A DNA stretch of 64,000 bases from Winogradskyella litoriviva (GTDB lineage Bacteria; Bacteroidota; Bacteroidia; Flavobacteriales; Flavobacteriaceae), in the NCBI RefSeq assembly GCF_013249065.1, contig NZ_JABRWQ010000003.1, positions 124,001 to 188,000 on the forward strand. The letters are read 5' to 3'. Made by a program: the position numbers and the translations under genes. The notes below the pieces were generated by a model, which saw nothing but the letters and a program-made list of their open reading frames with translations, made no database searches and was not told the DNA's origin. This document shows positions 27,066 through 36,742 of the stretch, piece by piece (position 1 is the first letter of the stretch; each line of letters begins with the position of its first letter).

Positions 27066-29837
27066 TTATTTAAGTTTTGATTTAAATGTATATGTTCCAG
27101 GTTGCACTTCCAATTCGAACACATCTTTTCCTGTGTTAATCAACTTCATATTTGAATTGTCTTCAAACGTTTTTCCGTCCATTTCAAGTACTTCACTTCT
27201 ATCGGCTGGTATGATAACTTTAGCTGTAGTATTAGGCGGAATTACTACTTCCAAGAAAAACTTACCATCCTTAATTTTCCATGAAGAAGATACTTTTCCA
27301 TAAGGTGTGCTTAAACTTGCCGAAGCCGATGTTAAGGGTTCGTTAGGTTGAGGCGCTATTTTAATGATTTTATATCCTGCTTCTAGTGGTGCAATACCTG
27401 CTATGCGCTCATACATCCATTGTCCGATGGCTCCGTAAGCATAATGATTTAAACTATTCATGTTCATTGGGTTGAAACCTTCTTCTTTACTATAGCTATT
27501 CCAACGTTCCCAAATAGTTGTAGCACCTTGGTTAATGGAATAAAACCATGATGGATAGGTTTCATTAAATAATAGCTTATACATCAAATCAATTTCACCT
27601 GTTTCATCTAAAACTTCAGATAATAATGGCGTTCCCAAAAAGCCTGTACGCAAATGATTATCGGCTTCTGCTATCTTTTTTAATAAGAATTTTTTAGCGT
27701 TTGCTTTTTTATCATCTGAAAGTAAATCAAAGGCTAAAGCCAATAAATAAGACGTTTGTGTTTCAGCAACCTCTTTAACTTTCCCTGTTTCATCGAAGAA
27801 TTTATTTTCAAAAGCTTTTGCAACAGTTTTATATAATTCTTCGTATTTAGCCTGTTCTTCTGTCTTACCTAAAGTTTTAGCAACTTTCGCTGTTAATTTA
27901 GCTGAATGTGCATAAAAAGCAGTACCAATTAATTTACTAGATGTATCACCTCTGGTATCTCCATTTTCAGGAAAAGGTTGCAACCAATCTGAAAACGACA
28001 TCATATTAGAAATATGTTTATTTGATTTTTTTTGATGATACCCAACCCAATTTTTCATCATCTCAAAATTATCTTCTAAAAAACCCACATCGCCAGTGCG
28101 CATGTAAATTTTCCAAGGAATAATTGTGCCTACATCACCCCAACCCGAACTTCCAATTTTATTACCGCGAGAATCTGGAACCGTCCACGGAATGGCACCA
28201 TCATCTAGTTGCGCCTCGCGCACACTTTGCAACCAACTTGCCCAGAATTTATAAACATCGGCATTAAACATGGATGTTGGGCCGAATACTTGTGCATCAC
28301 CTGTCCAGCCCAAACGTTCATTACGTTGCGGACAGTCGGTTGGGATATCTAAAAAATTTCCTCTCAAACCCCAAACAATGTTGCTTTGTAGCTGGTTCAA
28401 TTTATCATGCGAAGAGGTAAACGTACCGTTATCTTCAAAATCGGAATACTGCACAATACCCGTTACCCAATCTTTCGTTGGTGTTTCTGAGGTATCAAAT
28501 CCACTTAATTCAACAAATCGAAAACCATGAAATGTAAATTTTGGTTGATATTCAATATCTCCATCTTTCGCGGCAATATAATAATCTGTAGAATGTGCGC
28601 TTCTATAATTTTTAGTATAAAACGTGCCATCTGGTGATAGCATTTCTGCGAATCTAATTTTTAGTGTGTCACCTTTTTTCATTGGAACATTTACAAGAGG
28701 GACACCAACCATATTTTGTTTTAAATCAAATACAGCCACTCCGTCATTACTCGTAATATCTTGTGGTACTAACTTTATTTTATCTTTTACGGTAGTATGA
28801 CGTTTTGGTTCTAACTTCACATTAGCATCAATAGCTCCAACTTCAACAGTTGTCCAATTTTTATCATCAAAATTGTTAGTCGTCCAATTAGGCATTTCTA
28901 AATTCGCATTATAAATTTCGCCATCGTAGATTTCAGCAAACTGAAGTGGTCCGTTGGTCATTCCTTTCCAACTAACATCAGAAACTATGATTTCTTTAGA
29001 ACCATCACTCATAGTCATTTCTAACTGTGCTAAAACTTTTGGCGAAATTGTATTATCCCAAGGTGTTGTTCCCCAAAGTAAACGACCAGAATGCCAACCC
29101 GAAGCCAGTTCAACACCAATAGTATTTTGTCCTGATTCTATTAAATTAGTAACATCATACGTTAGGGTCTCAATACGTTTGTCATAAGTTGTAAAACCAG
29201 GCGACATTGCGTCATCTGAAACATTTTCACCGTTAATAGACACATCAAACACGCCTTTAGATGTAATGTATAAACGTGCTGAAGTGACATCGCTAGATAA
29301 CTCAAACCCTTTTCTTAAATATTGTGGTTTGTGTATTATTACGTTTTCTCTACCTCTAATGCTATCTTTTGCAGTATCTAACCCAATCCATTTAGCTTTC
29401 CAATCACTATTGTTTAATAAACCCAATTCAAAATGATTGGTTTCACTCCACTTTGAAGAGTCTCCATTTTGATTCCAATATTTCACTTGCCAATATACTT
29501 TTTGGCGAGATTCGAGTGGTTTTCCTCCGTAGGTAATCCAAGTTGATTGCTCCGAAGTTTGCTTTTCTGAATCCCATAAATCAGCATTATCAGGTAACAA
29601 ATCTGGCTTGCTTGCCGCTACAATGTGATAAGCCGACTGACTTTTATTGCTTTCTGATACAGGTAATTTCCAAGAAAATGTTGGGTTAGCATCATAAAAA
29701 CCTATTGGATTTTTAAATCCTTCGGAAATAGTCAAATCTGTTGCGCTTTCTAATGAGCCTTTAGAGTCACAAGAGATTATTAAACTCAAAAAGACCAAAG
29801 CGTATGCTAAATATTTGAAATTTGATTTTTTAAACAT
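27066..29837 (-). CDS. GH78 alpha-L-rhamnosidase, lipoprotein (tandem copy B)
   Basis: A 923-residue lipoprotein (lipobox LSLIISC). Domain order is that of GH78: N-terminal fibronectin-like domain (NPIGFYDANPTFSWKLP), rhamnosidase N domain with ELASGWHSGRLLWGT, a concanavalin-like domain, the six-hairpin catalytic barrel and a C-terminal beta-sandwich (PGTYTFKSKLK). The barrel carries DCPQRNERLGWTGDAQ, whose Glu is the probable general acid, and TIWERWNSY, whose Glu is the probable base. It is very similar throughout to the adjacent gene at 29841, from which it is separated by only 3 bp. It likely removes terminal alpha-L-rhamnose in the periplasm or at the surface. Confidence 0.95.
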   Translation of the reverse strand: MFKKSNFKYLAYALVFLSLIISCDSKGSLESATDLTISEGFKNPIGFYDANPTFSWKLPVSESNKSQSAYHIVAASKPDLLPDNADLWDSEKQTSEQSTWITYGGKPLESRQKVYWQVKYWNQNGDSSKWSETNHFELGLLNNSDWKAKWIGLDTAKDSIRGRENVIIHKPQYLRKGFELSSDVTSARLYITSKGVFDVSINGENVSDDAMSPGFTTYDKRIETLTYDVTNLIESGQNTIGVELASGWHSGRLLWGTTPWDNTISPKVLAQLEMTMSDGSKEIIVSDVSWKGMTNGPLQFAEIYDGEIYNANLEMPNWTTNNFDDKNWTTVEVGAIDANVKLEPKRHTTVKDKIKLVPQDITSNDGVAVFDLKQNMVGVPLVNVPMKKGDTLKIRFAEMLSPDGTFYTKNYRSAHSTDYYIAAKDGDIEYQPKFTFHGFRFVELSGFDTSETPTKDWVTGIVQYSDFEDNGTFTSSHDKLNQLQSNIVWGLRGNFLDIPTDCPQRNERLGWTGDAQVFGPTSMFNADVYKFWASWLQSVREAQLDDGAIPWTVPDSRGNKIGSSGWGDVGTIIPWKIYMRTGDVGFLEDNFEMMKNWVGYHQKKSNKHISNMMSFSDWLQPFPENGDTRGDTSSKLIGTAFYAHSAKLTAKVAKTLGKTEEQAKYEELYKTVAKAFENKFFDETGKVKEVAETQTSYLLALAFDLLSDDKKANAKKFLLKKIAEADNHLRTGFLGTPLLSEVLDETGEIDLMYKLLFNETYPSWFYSINQGATTIWERWNSYSKEEGFNPMNMNSLNHYAYGAIGQWMYERIAGIAPLEAGYKIIKIAPQPNEPLTSASASLSTPYGKVSSSWKIKDGKFFLEVVIPPNTTAKVIIPADRSEVLEMDGKTFEDNSNMKLINTGKDVFELEVQPGTYTFKSKLK

Positions 29838-29840
29838 GTT

Positions 29841-32642
29841 TTAAAGTTTAGTTTGAAAGTTATATGTTCCTGGTTCTGCTAAAATCTTTATTGAATCATT
29901 ATCAGAACTGATTAATTTTAAATTTGAAGTTTCTTTGAAAGTACTTGCGTTTACGATTAAATTATCTTGTGTTCCATAAGGAATTTGAATCTCAGCAGTT
30001 GTATTTGGTGGAATAACAACATCAAGGTTAAAAGTACTATTTTCTATTTTCCAAGATGATCCTGCTTTTCCATAAGGCGTTTTTACACTTGCAGAAGCTG
30101 ATGTTAAAAACTCAGTATTTGGTAAAGGTGCAATTCTTATTTTCTTGTATCCAGGTTCTAATGATGCAATTCCTGCAATGCGTTCATACATCCACTGTCC
30201 TATGGCACCATAAGCATAATGGTTAAGGCTGTTCATACTTTGTGGATTATAGCCATCTTGTTTGCTAAAGCTATTCCAACGTTCCCACATGGTGGTGGCT
30301 CCTTGATTTATAGAGTAAAACCAAGATGGATAGGTTTCCTTAAATAGGATTTTATACATTAATTCTATTTCTCCCATATCATCCAAAACCTTTGGTAAAA
30401 GTGGTGTTCCCAAAAATCCTGTTCCTAAATGATAATCGGCATTCTTAATTTCTTCAAGCAAGTGGTTTTGTGCTTTTAGTTTGGTTTCTGGTTTAAATAA
30501 ATCAAAATATATTCCTAGTAAATAACTTGTTTGCGTTTGCCTGTCTTGTTTGAACTTTCCGTTTTCGTCAAAAAATTCATTTTCAAAAGCATTAGCAACA
30601 GCTTTATATAAATCCATGAATTTTTTTTCATCATCTGTTTTGCCTAAAACACCAGCAATTTTAGATATTAAATGCGCAGAATGCGCAAAATAAGCCGTAT
30701 TAATTAACTCTTTTGGTGTATCGCCTCTATTTGCTTTTTTTAAGCTTTTAGAAGGATAAGGTTGTAACCAATCTCCAAACGAATGCATTATCGGTATGTA
30801 AGGTTTGTTTCTAACCTTAGATTGATAGTAACCTACCCATTTTTTAGCAGATTCATAACTTTCTTCAAGTATTGTAACGTCTCCCGTTATGTTATAAATA
30901 TCCCAAGGCACCATAACACAAGCATCTCCCCAACCAGAACCTCCATTTTTGTTTTGAAGCACATCTGGCACTATAAAAGGTACTAAACCGTTGTTGTGTT
31001 CAGACTGATTTTCACGAAGACTTTGCAACCAAGCTGTCCAAAATGCATGCGTGTCATAGTTAAATAATGCTGTTGGAGCAATAACCTGAGCATCTCCTGT
31101 CCACCCTAAACGTTCATCGCGTTGTGGGCAATCTGTAGGAATATCAAAAAAATTATCTCGTAATCCCCAAGTAATATTACTTTGCAATTGATTTAATTTT
31201 TCATGTGAAGAAGTAAACGTTCCATTTTTTTCAAAATTAGAATGTTGCGCTATTCCTTGCACCCAAGAAACATCTGGTTTTGCATTTTTATCATAACCAC
31301 ATAATTCTAAAAATTGAAATCCGTGAAATGTGAATTTTGGAACATATTCTACAACACCATTTTTAGCAGCAATGTAATAATCAGTTGACTTTGCAGAACG
31401 ATAATTCTTGGTGTAAAAAGTTCCATCTGACAACAGCATTTCAGAAAAGCGAATTTTTAAGGTATCACCCTTTTTCATTGGCACTTTCACTTTTGGAACA
31501 CCAACAATGTTCTGTTTCAAATTAAAAATAGCTGAATTCTTATTTACTGAAACTAGTTCTACATCATCAATAGTGATTTTATTCTTCACACTATGATGTC
31601 TTTTTGGAGCTAATCTGACATCCTTAGAAATCGCTTCACTTTCAACCAATTCCCAGCTGGAATCATCAAAAGTAGCAATATTCCAATTTGATATTTCAAA
31701 GTTTGCATCATATACTTCCCCATCGTAAATACTCGCTAAACGTATTGGCCCATTTGTAGTTCCTTTCCATGTTTCATCAGATAAAATGTATTGTTTAGAA
31801 CCATCTTTCATTACTAATTCTAACTGACAAAGAATTTTGGGTGATGCAAAATTTTCATACAATGCTTTACCTCTACTGATTCTTCCTGAATGCCATCCAG
31901 AAGCCAACTCGACTGCTAAGGCATTTTTACCAGTTTCTAAAAGCTCTGTAACATCATAAGTCATAGTTTCAATACGATGATTATAGGGCGTCCAACCAGG
32001 TGGCATGACATCATCACTAACATCTTTTCCATTTAAATGCACATCAAAAACACCTTTTGCAGTAATGTATAATCTTGCCGATGCCACATCAGTAGACAAC
32101 TCGAATCCTTTTCTTAAATATTGTGGATGATGCATTAAAAAATTGCGAACGCCTTTAATACTATCTTTGGCTGTAACTAAGCCAGCCCATTTTGCTTTCC
32201 AATCAGAATTATTTAGTAAGCCTAATTCAAAAGAGTTGATTTCGCTCCAATCTGAAGCGTTTTTATCCTGATTCCAATACCTCACTTGCCAAAATACTTT
32301 TTGTCTTGATTCTAATACTTTTCCTTGATATTTTACAAAAGTAGATTGCTTACTTTTTTGCTTTTTAGAATCCCATAAATCAGCATTATTAGGTAATAAT
32401 TCTTTTGAAGACGCTACAACTATTTGGTAAGCAGATTGCGATTTAGTTTGTTCTGAAACAGGTAGTTTCCAAGAAAACGTTGGGTTGGCATTATAAAAGC
32501 CTATAGGATTTTTGAAATTCTCAGAAACCGTTAAATTTTCTGCTGCTCTACTATATTCTTGATTACAAGACATGCAGAAACAAAATGACACAATACAGCA
32601 CCAAAATAATAAAGGAAGTTTTGTTTTTTTTGATTGTTTCAT
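29841..32642 (-). CDS. GH78 alpha-L-rhamnosidase, lipoprotein (tandem copy A)
   Basis: A 933-residue lipoprotein from the ATG at 32640-32642 (MKQSKKTKLP, then a hydrophobic core to CFCMSC). An ATG 21 bp upstream is in frame but adds only MHPGLCK before the signal. It has the same GH78 domain order as the next gene and shares long runs with it, for example NPIGFYNANP, ELASGWHSGR, and DCPQRDERLGWTGDAQ in the active site with TMWERWNSF for the base. First gene of a four-gene unit behind operator O3. The pair reads as a tandem duplication that has diverged, possibly to different aglycones or sulfation states. Confidence 0.95.
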   Translation of the reverse strand: MKQSKKTKLPLLFWCCIVSFCFCMSCNQEYSRAAENLTVSENFKNPIGFYNANPTFSWKLPVSEQTKSQSAYQIVVASSKELLPNNADLWDSKKQKSKQSTFVKYQGKVLESRQKVFWQVRYWNQDKNASDWSEINSFELGLLNNSDWKAKWAGLVTAKDSIKGVRNFLMHHPQYLRKGFELSTDVASARLYITAKGVFDVHLNGKDVSDDVMPPGWTPYNHRIETMTYDVTELLETGKNALAVELASGWHSGRISRGKALYENFASPKILCQLELVMKDGSKQYILSDETWKGTTNGPIRLASIYDGEVYDANFEISNWNIATFDDSSWELVESEAISKDVRLAPKRHHSVKNKITIDDVELVSVNKNSAIFNLKQNIVGVPKVKVPMKKGDTLKIRFSEMLLSDGTFYTKNYRSAKSTDYYIAAKNGVVEYVPKFTFHGFQFLELCGYDKNAKPDVSWVQGIAQHSNFEKNGTFTSSHEKLNQLQSNITWGLRDNFFDIPTDCPQRDERLGWTGDAQVIAPTALFNYDTHAFWTAWLQSLRENQSEHNNGLVPFIVPDVLQNKNGGSGWGDACVMVPWDIYNITGDVTILEESYESAKKWVGYYQSKVRNKPYIPIMHSFGDWLQPYPSKSLKKANRGDTPKELINTAYFAHSAHLISKIAGVLGKTDDEKKFMDLYKAVANAFENEFFDENGKFKQDRQTQTSYLLGIYFDLFKPETKLKAQNHLLEEIKNADYHLGTGFLGTPLLPKVLDDMGEIELMYKILFKETYPSWFYSINQGATTMWERWNSFSKQDGYNPQSMNSLNHYAYGAIGQWMYERIAGIASLEPGYKKIRIAPLPNTEFLTSASASVKTPYGKAGSSWKIENSTFNLDVVIPPNTTAEIQIPYGTQDNLIVNASTFKETSNLKLISSDNDSIKILAEPGTYNFQTKL

Positions 32643-32695
32643 TTTACATAAACCTGGATGCATCTACAGCTCTTATAAGATTGAAATAGTAATTA

Positions 32696-32740
32696 CCAAA
32701 GTCTAATTTTTTTACATAAAAACTATCCTGTACTGTCTCG
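32696..32740 (-). promoter_or_regulatory. Locus operator O3 with -7 region, upstream of the tandem GH78 genes
   Basis: On the coding strand, CGAGACA-GTA-CAGGATA (32740-32724). The -7 element is off by one relative to the other eight sites: AGACTTTG, with its TTTG about one nucleotide nearer the repeat. The distal repeat is also the most degenerate of the set. It lies between the terminator of the preceding BNR lyase gene and the GH78 start. Confidence 0.6.
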
Positions 32741-32780
32741 ATATTATATGAATAATATCTGTTAAAAATAATTATAAAAA

Positions 32781-32806
32781 AACCAGAAGTTTTATTACCT
32801 CTGGTT
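32781..32806 (-). terminator. Rho-independent terminator after the secreted BNR lyase
   Basis: Arms AACCAGAAGT (32781-32790) and ACCTCTGGTT (32797-32806) pair over 10 bp with one G-U in the minus-strand RNA and a 6-nt loop. The minus-strand RNA continues into UUUUUUUAU. It begins 24 bp after the stop at 32830 and makes the lyase gene monocistronic. Confidence 0.85.
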
Positions 32807-32829
32807 CTTTTAAATTTAAATTTTACTGA

Positions 32830-35283
32830 TTAGTTAATCATAAGTTTTGAACAGAAAACTCTTTGGTTATCATCTGTAACTTTTATTAAATACAAGCCTG
32901 ATTTGAATTGCCCATTATTTGCAATATCAATTCTATCAGATTCCATAGTGTCTTTATAAACAATTTTACCAAGCATATTGTAAATCACAACGCTAGCTTT
33001 ACTGACATTATTTAACTGAATTGCAAACGCATCCTCAGCTGGATTCGGAAAAATCTTTGCCGTAAAAGCATTGGTTTCAACCTCAGGAATACTTAGCGTT
33101 GTAGATTCTACTATCCATTTAGATCTATCGTCTGTGTTGCTAACGTGTTCAATAATACCATTAGCATTATGGTATATATAATTTGAACCGTTTTTAGTTT
33201 CAAACTGATACGTGCCATCACTACTATTATAAATGACTGTAAATTGTTTGTCGGAATCTTCTCTTGGTGCTCCAAAACCAGTATTGATGATATCATTTGG
33301 TGGATTTCCTGCAGCTCTTAAAATACCACGATCATCTCTTTTACTTTCTATATTATAATAAGCTCCAGCTAAAACAAATTCCCATTCTTTATCACCAGCG
33401 GCAACGTTAGTGCCATCATCACTCTCAACAACATCAGCACCTACAGAATGTAAATATTTCCCAGTTACAAAATTCTTGATGCGATAAATATCACCTGTTA
33501 AATCGTTAGGATCATCTATTTGCCAATTAACTGTAATTTCAGAAGAAGAAACGGTTTCGTTAGATCCATTAAAGGCTACTGCCTGAACAGTATATGCACC
33601 TTCTGTAGTTGGTGTCCAATCTAAAGCGTATGGCTCGGTTGTATCTTCTCCAAACAATGAACCGTTAACCAAAAACTCCACTTTAGAGATACTTCCATTT
33701 TCATTAACTGCATCTGCTGAAATTTGAATAGTTTCTCCTATATCATAAGTTTCACCATCAAATGGAGAGGTTAGCGATACTCTAAATGGTTCTTGAATAA
33801 TATCTAAATCTATAATTTGAAGGTATAGCGGTTGTGCACTTCCTGAAGCGTTTTCCATCATATAATAATACAACTTACCATTATCTATGTGTACCTGACC
33901 GTGGTCAAAGGTTTTGCCAGAAGTAGCCTGATATACGGTAGTGAAATTATTTGTGCCACCTTCCGTTTTTTCAACTTTAACTCTACCATTACTTAAACCT
34001 ATAATAAAGACATCATCTCCAGCTGTGTAAATTGCTTCCGCTCCAGAAAAATTTTCTGAGGTTATAAAATCGGTAGCACCAGCCGGTTTATAAGTATGCA
34101 AATTCTTAGTAACATTAAATTCAAGATCTCTTACACTACTAATGATGTGTACATCACCATTATCGGTAACCGTCCAATCGAAACCTTGTACGATATAAAC
34201 TTGATTAGCTAGTGTTGTTTGCACATAATCTCCAGGCTCCATTACTTTAATTAAGTCGGCATCGTATAATGGTAAACTAAAACTTGTGCCTTCATGGTTT
34301 TTCCAATTAGAAGCACCACTTTGGTCATCAGAATAAGCATAATAAACACCATTTTGATATTGGTACCTGTCATTATTATCTGCAGAGCGTCGTTGAAAAC
34401 CGATTCGCATTTTACCATTAACGTACTTTATGCTACCATAAAGTCCCCAATTAAAATCGACACCTGATTGACTTTGAGCATTTAGTTCATTAAAGTCAAT
34501 AAAATTAGACCAAGTAGAAGTCGTTGCATTGTACTTAGTGAACTTATACTTGCCATTATTATTACCACCTTCACGCATATTCATCAAAAGTTCTCCTGCA
34601 TCATTTAGAAAGAACTTTGGGTAGGTCAAACCTGCAAATTCATTTTGATTTTCATTACCAGGCATTCTTAAATGTTTATAGCCACCAGTTGTATTTTGAA
34701 CAAATTTATCTAAGGTAAATTCTGCATCAGGAAGTGTTGCAGTATTTGCAATAGAATAAGAATATCTAAAATAATCATTGGCCAAACTCCCATCTGATGG
34801 TCTAGATGCACTGTAAGCATGCATATCATACAATAGGTGTATAGTTCCGTCTAAAGGACTTACACCAACAGCAATAGTGTTGTGAGATTCTCCGAGCCAC
34901 CATTTATTTTGAAAACCTGTATGTGTATGCGGAAACTCAATAGTCGCCATGGTACCAGTAACGGTGTTGTATCTTGTTAACATCACATGCCTATCTGTTT
35001 TTCCACCACGATACCAAGTCATAAACACATAATCGCCATAGGTCTTGATACAATCACCATGCGCGGAAATGTTTTGTCCGAAAACGTAATCATAAACAGT
35101 AGTACTTCCGTTATCAGATGATGTATTTGATACTTTGCTTCCATTAAAGTGTAAGCCAAAATCAGTAATATGTACTTCATTTTCTAAAACTACTTGTCCA
35201 AACTGAAGTTGAACAAAGCACATTGTGAGAAGAAGACCTAAGCTTTTTCTTAAAAACTTTTTGCTAAGTGTATTTTTTTTCAT
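32830..35283 (-). CDS. Secreted BNR_4 beta-propeller lyase (putative ulvan lyase, PL24-like) with Ig, beta-trefoil and T9SS domains
   Basis: An 817-residue protein with an N-terminal signal (LGLLLTMCFVQLQFGQ). Residues of about 30-510 form a BNR_4-type propeller (DYVFMTWYRGGKTDRHVML, FPHTHTGFQNKWWLGESHN, DGTIHLLYDMHAYS), like PL24/PL25 ulvan lyases; the His residues in those motifs are catalytic candidates. Residues of about 515-600 are a bacterial Ig-like domain (LTSPFDGETYDIGETIQI). Residues of about 605-735 are a ricin-like beta-trefoil (DIYRIKNFVTGKYLHSVG) related to those of the PL28 enzyme. The final 70 residues (IFPNPAEDAFAI, FKSGLYLIKV) are a T9SS type A sorting domain. It has its own operator and terminator, so it is probably strongly and separately expressed. 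PL family assignment is tentative. Confidence 0.78.
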   Translation of the reverse strand: MKKNTLSKKFLRKSLGLLLTMCFVQLQFGQVVLENEVHITDFGLHFNGSKVSNTSSDNGSTTVYDYVFGQNISAHGDCIKTYGDYVFMTWYRGGKTDRHVMLTRYNTVTGTMATIEFPHTHTGFQNKWWLGESHNTIAVGVSPLDGTIHLLYDMHAYSASRPSDGSLANDYFRYSYSIANTATLPDAEFTLDKFVQNTTGGYKHLRMPGNENQNEFAGLTYPKFFLNDAGELLMNMREGGNNNGKYKFTKYNATTSTWSNFIDFNELNAQSQSGVDFNWGLYGSIKYVNGKMRIGFQRRSADNNDRYQYQNGVYYAYSDDQSGASNWKNHEGTSFSLPLYDADLIKVMEPGDYVQTTLANQVYIVQGFDWTVTDNGDVHIISSVRDLEFNVTKNLHTYKPAGATDFITSENFSGAEAIYTAGDDVFIIGLSNGRVKVEKTEGGTNNFTTVYQATSGKTFDHGQVHIDNGKLYYYMMENASGSAQPLYLQIIDLDIIQEPFRVSLTSPFDGETYDIGETIQISADAVNENGSISKVEFLVNGSLFGEDTTEPYALDWTPTTEGAYTVQAVAFNGSNETVSSSEITVNWQIDDPNDLTGDIYRIKNFVTGKYLHSVGADVVESDDGTNVAAGDKEWEFVLAGAYYNIESKRDDRGILRAAGNPPNDIINTGFGAPREDSDKQFTVIYNSSDGTYQFETKNGSNYIYHNANGIIEHVSNTDDRSKWIVESTTLSIPEVETNAFTAKIFPNPAEDAFAIQLNNVSKASVVIYNMLGKIVYKDTMESDRIDIANNGQFKSGLYLIKVTDDNQRVFCSKLMIN

Positions 35284-35316
35284 GTCTTTTCTTTTTTTTT
35301 AACTTGAAAAACTTAA

Positions 35317-35361
35317 TAAAAATAATCAGAACAATAAAAAATAGTATCCTGACCTATACTG
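35317..35361 (-). promoter_or_regulatory. Locus operator O4 with -7 box, upstream of the secreted BNR lyase
   Basis: On the coding strand, CAGTATA-GGT-CAGGATA (35361-35345), 20 nt, then TATTTTTA (35324-35317). The lyase ATG follows about 34 nt later. It sits directly after the stop of the rhamnose mutarotase gene. Confidence 0.75.
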
Positions 35362-35388
35362 AGAAATAGTTAAAAAATCCATAAAAAT

Positions 35389-35703
35389 CTATTGCATGTA
35401 GAATACTTCTTCTAGAGGTATAGATACTGGTGAATTATCTGGATTTACTTCCATGATATCTGCCATAAAATCCCACCATTTTTTCACAATTTCATTGTTT
35501 GCCAAATCTTGAGAACCTCCTTCGCCAGAAACCTTTTGAAATGCAAAAAGTATACTAGTCTCTTCATCAAAAAAAATGGAATACTCGCTGACACCATTTG
35601 CTTTTAAAAGCGTTTTGAGTTCTGGCCATAATTCATCATGACGCTTTTTATAAGTCTCTTTTTGATTCTTATTTAATTTCATTTTAAAGGCTATTCTTTG
35701 CAT
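35389..35703 (-). CDS. rhaM: L-rhamnose mutarotase
   Basis: A 104-residue cytosolic protein interconverting the alpha and beta anomers of L-rhamnose, so that sugar released by the rhamnosidases is presented to the isomerase in the right form. The sequence matches the family end to end: RIAFKMKLN at the start, KKRHDELWPEL carrying the conserved active-site His, VKKWWDFMADIM, and NPDNSPVSIPLEEVFYM at the end. No signal peptide. It lies between the terminator of the gene at 35802 and operator O4, with no operator of its own, so it may depend on readthrough or on an unrecognised weak promoter. With RhaT it confirms rhamnose as a main product of the locus. Confidence 0.96.
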   Translation of the reverse strand: MQRIAFKMKLNKNQKETYKKRHDELWPELKTLLKANGVSEYSIFFDEETSILFAFQKVSGEGGSQDLANNEIVKKWWDFMADIMEVNPDNSPVSIPLEEVFYMQ

Positions 35704-35729
35704 AGCAGTACTATTTAGTATTTAACAAA

Positions 35730-35774
35730 AAAATCATCCTATCTTTTTTACATTGCAAAAGACAGGATGATTTT
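35730..35774 (-). terminator. Rho-independent terminator between the small lectin gene and rhaM
   Basis: Arms AAAATCATCCTATCTTTT (35730-35747) and AAAAGACAGGATGATTTT (35757-35774) pair over 18 bp with one G-U in the RNA. The minus-strand RNA continues into UUUUUUUG. It begins 27 bp after the stop at 35802. The arms happen to contain GACAGGATGA, similar to one operator repeat, but the symmetry is that of a terminator. Confidence 0.85.
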
Positions 35775-35801
35775 AAAAATTTTCTATAAATTAAATGATG
35801 C

Positions 35802-36680
35802 TTATTCTTTTATAATTTTTTTACTGAAAGTAGCACCATTCTCTCCTTCTAGTTTAACAATGTATATACCACTAGTAAGTGTACTTACATCTAAATTAGT
35901 TGAAGATGTATCAGCTTCAAGACTGCTTGTAATTACTTGTTTTCCAAGTAAGTCGTAAACAGAAATTTTATTAATATTTTGATTTAAACCTTCAATTGAT
36001 AACTCATCTTTAACTGGGTTTGAGATAAAAACAGAACTTGTATCAAACTCTTCATCGCTTAATGGCAATGCCTCTATAAAAACAAATCTAAGTCCATCAA
36101 TTCCACCACCATCAAACAACACATCCTCGCCTGCTGCAGTTGGTATTACACCATATCTTGAACCACCTGACGCTCCTAATGGTTTAACAAACAATGCATC
36201 GTTTCCAGGACCACCAAAACCAGCGGTTCTTCTTCTTTGAAATTGATCAAAACCGTAATCTGCAGCAGTCTCATCAGCTACTGGAAGACCTGTTCTAACA
36301 GAAATCCTAAATTCTTTATCATTTTGATCAATAGCACCAGTTTCATCTGTAGCTATAGTTGATTGATCTACAATCATTGTAAACGGACCAGGACCAGGAG
36401 TAACGTCTGCTGTAATTTGAACGTAACCAGTACCACTTGGAGTAACATGATCTTGTATAGTCCAAACTTGCGTTGGATTATTGCTCCCAATTTCTTCTGC
36501 CCATACTAAATCGCCAGTAGTACCATCAATAGTAAGATAAAGTTCAGGAGTTGAACCACATGTTGAAATCAAATAAGAACCCTCTTCGAGATATATTTCA
36601 GGACATGCCTGAGCCTGTACTTGAAGCATACACATGCTTAATAATAAAAATGCGCTAATTTTTAAAGTAATTTTTTTCAT
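35802..36680 (-). CDS. Small secreted lectin-like protein with T9SS sorting domain
   Basis: A 292-residue protein with a clean signal (LLLSMCMLQVQAQA). Residues of about 25-120 look like part of a ricin-type or other beta-rich binding fold (EGSYLISTCG, ELYLTIDGTTGDLVW, TQVWTIQDHV). The middle section has RRRTAGFGGPGNDALFVKPLG and no catalytic motif that I recognise. The last 75 residues (VFISNPVKDELSIEG, STLTSGIYIVKLEG) are a T9SS type A sorting domain. It has its own operator (O5) and terminator, an arrangement shared only with the secreted lyases, which suggests abundant expression as a surface ulvan-binding protein. An uncharacterised small enzyme is also possible. Confidence 0.75.
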   Translation of the reverse strand: MKKITLKISAFLLLSMCMLQVQAQACPEIYLEEGSYLISTCGSTPELYLTIDGTTGDLVWAEEIGSNNPTQVWTIQDHVTPSGTGYVQITADVTPGPGPFTMIVDQSTIATDETGAIDQNDKEFRISVRTGLPVADETAADYGFDQFQRRRTAGFGGPGNDALFVKPLGASGGSRYGVIPTAAGEDVLFDGGGIDGLRFVFIEALPLSDEEFDTSSVFISNPVKDELSIEGLNQNINKISVYDLLGKQVITSSLEADTSSTNLDVSTLTSGIYIVKLEGENGATFSKKIIKE

Positions 36681-36742
36681 AATTTATTAGTTTTAATTAA
36701 TTAATATTTAGTTAGTTGCAAGACAGCAACCGTTTTGCGTTA

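Noticed and set aside
26863..27303. Plus-strand frame of 146 codons across the 25053/27066 gene boundary.
   Set aside because: Antisense to two recognised genes and without recognisable protein features.
35730..35774. GACAGGATGA within the stem after 35802 as an operator copy.
   Set aside because: It belongs to a perfect terminator stem, is a single unit rather than a 10-bp direct repeat, and has no -7 box at the fixed distance.
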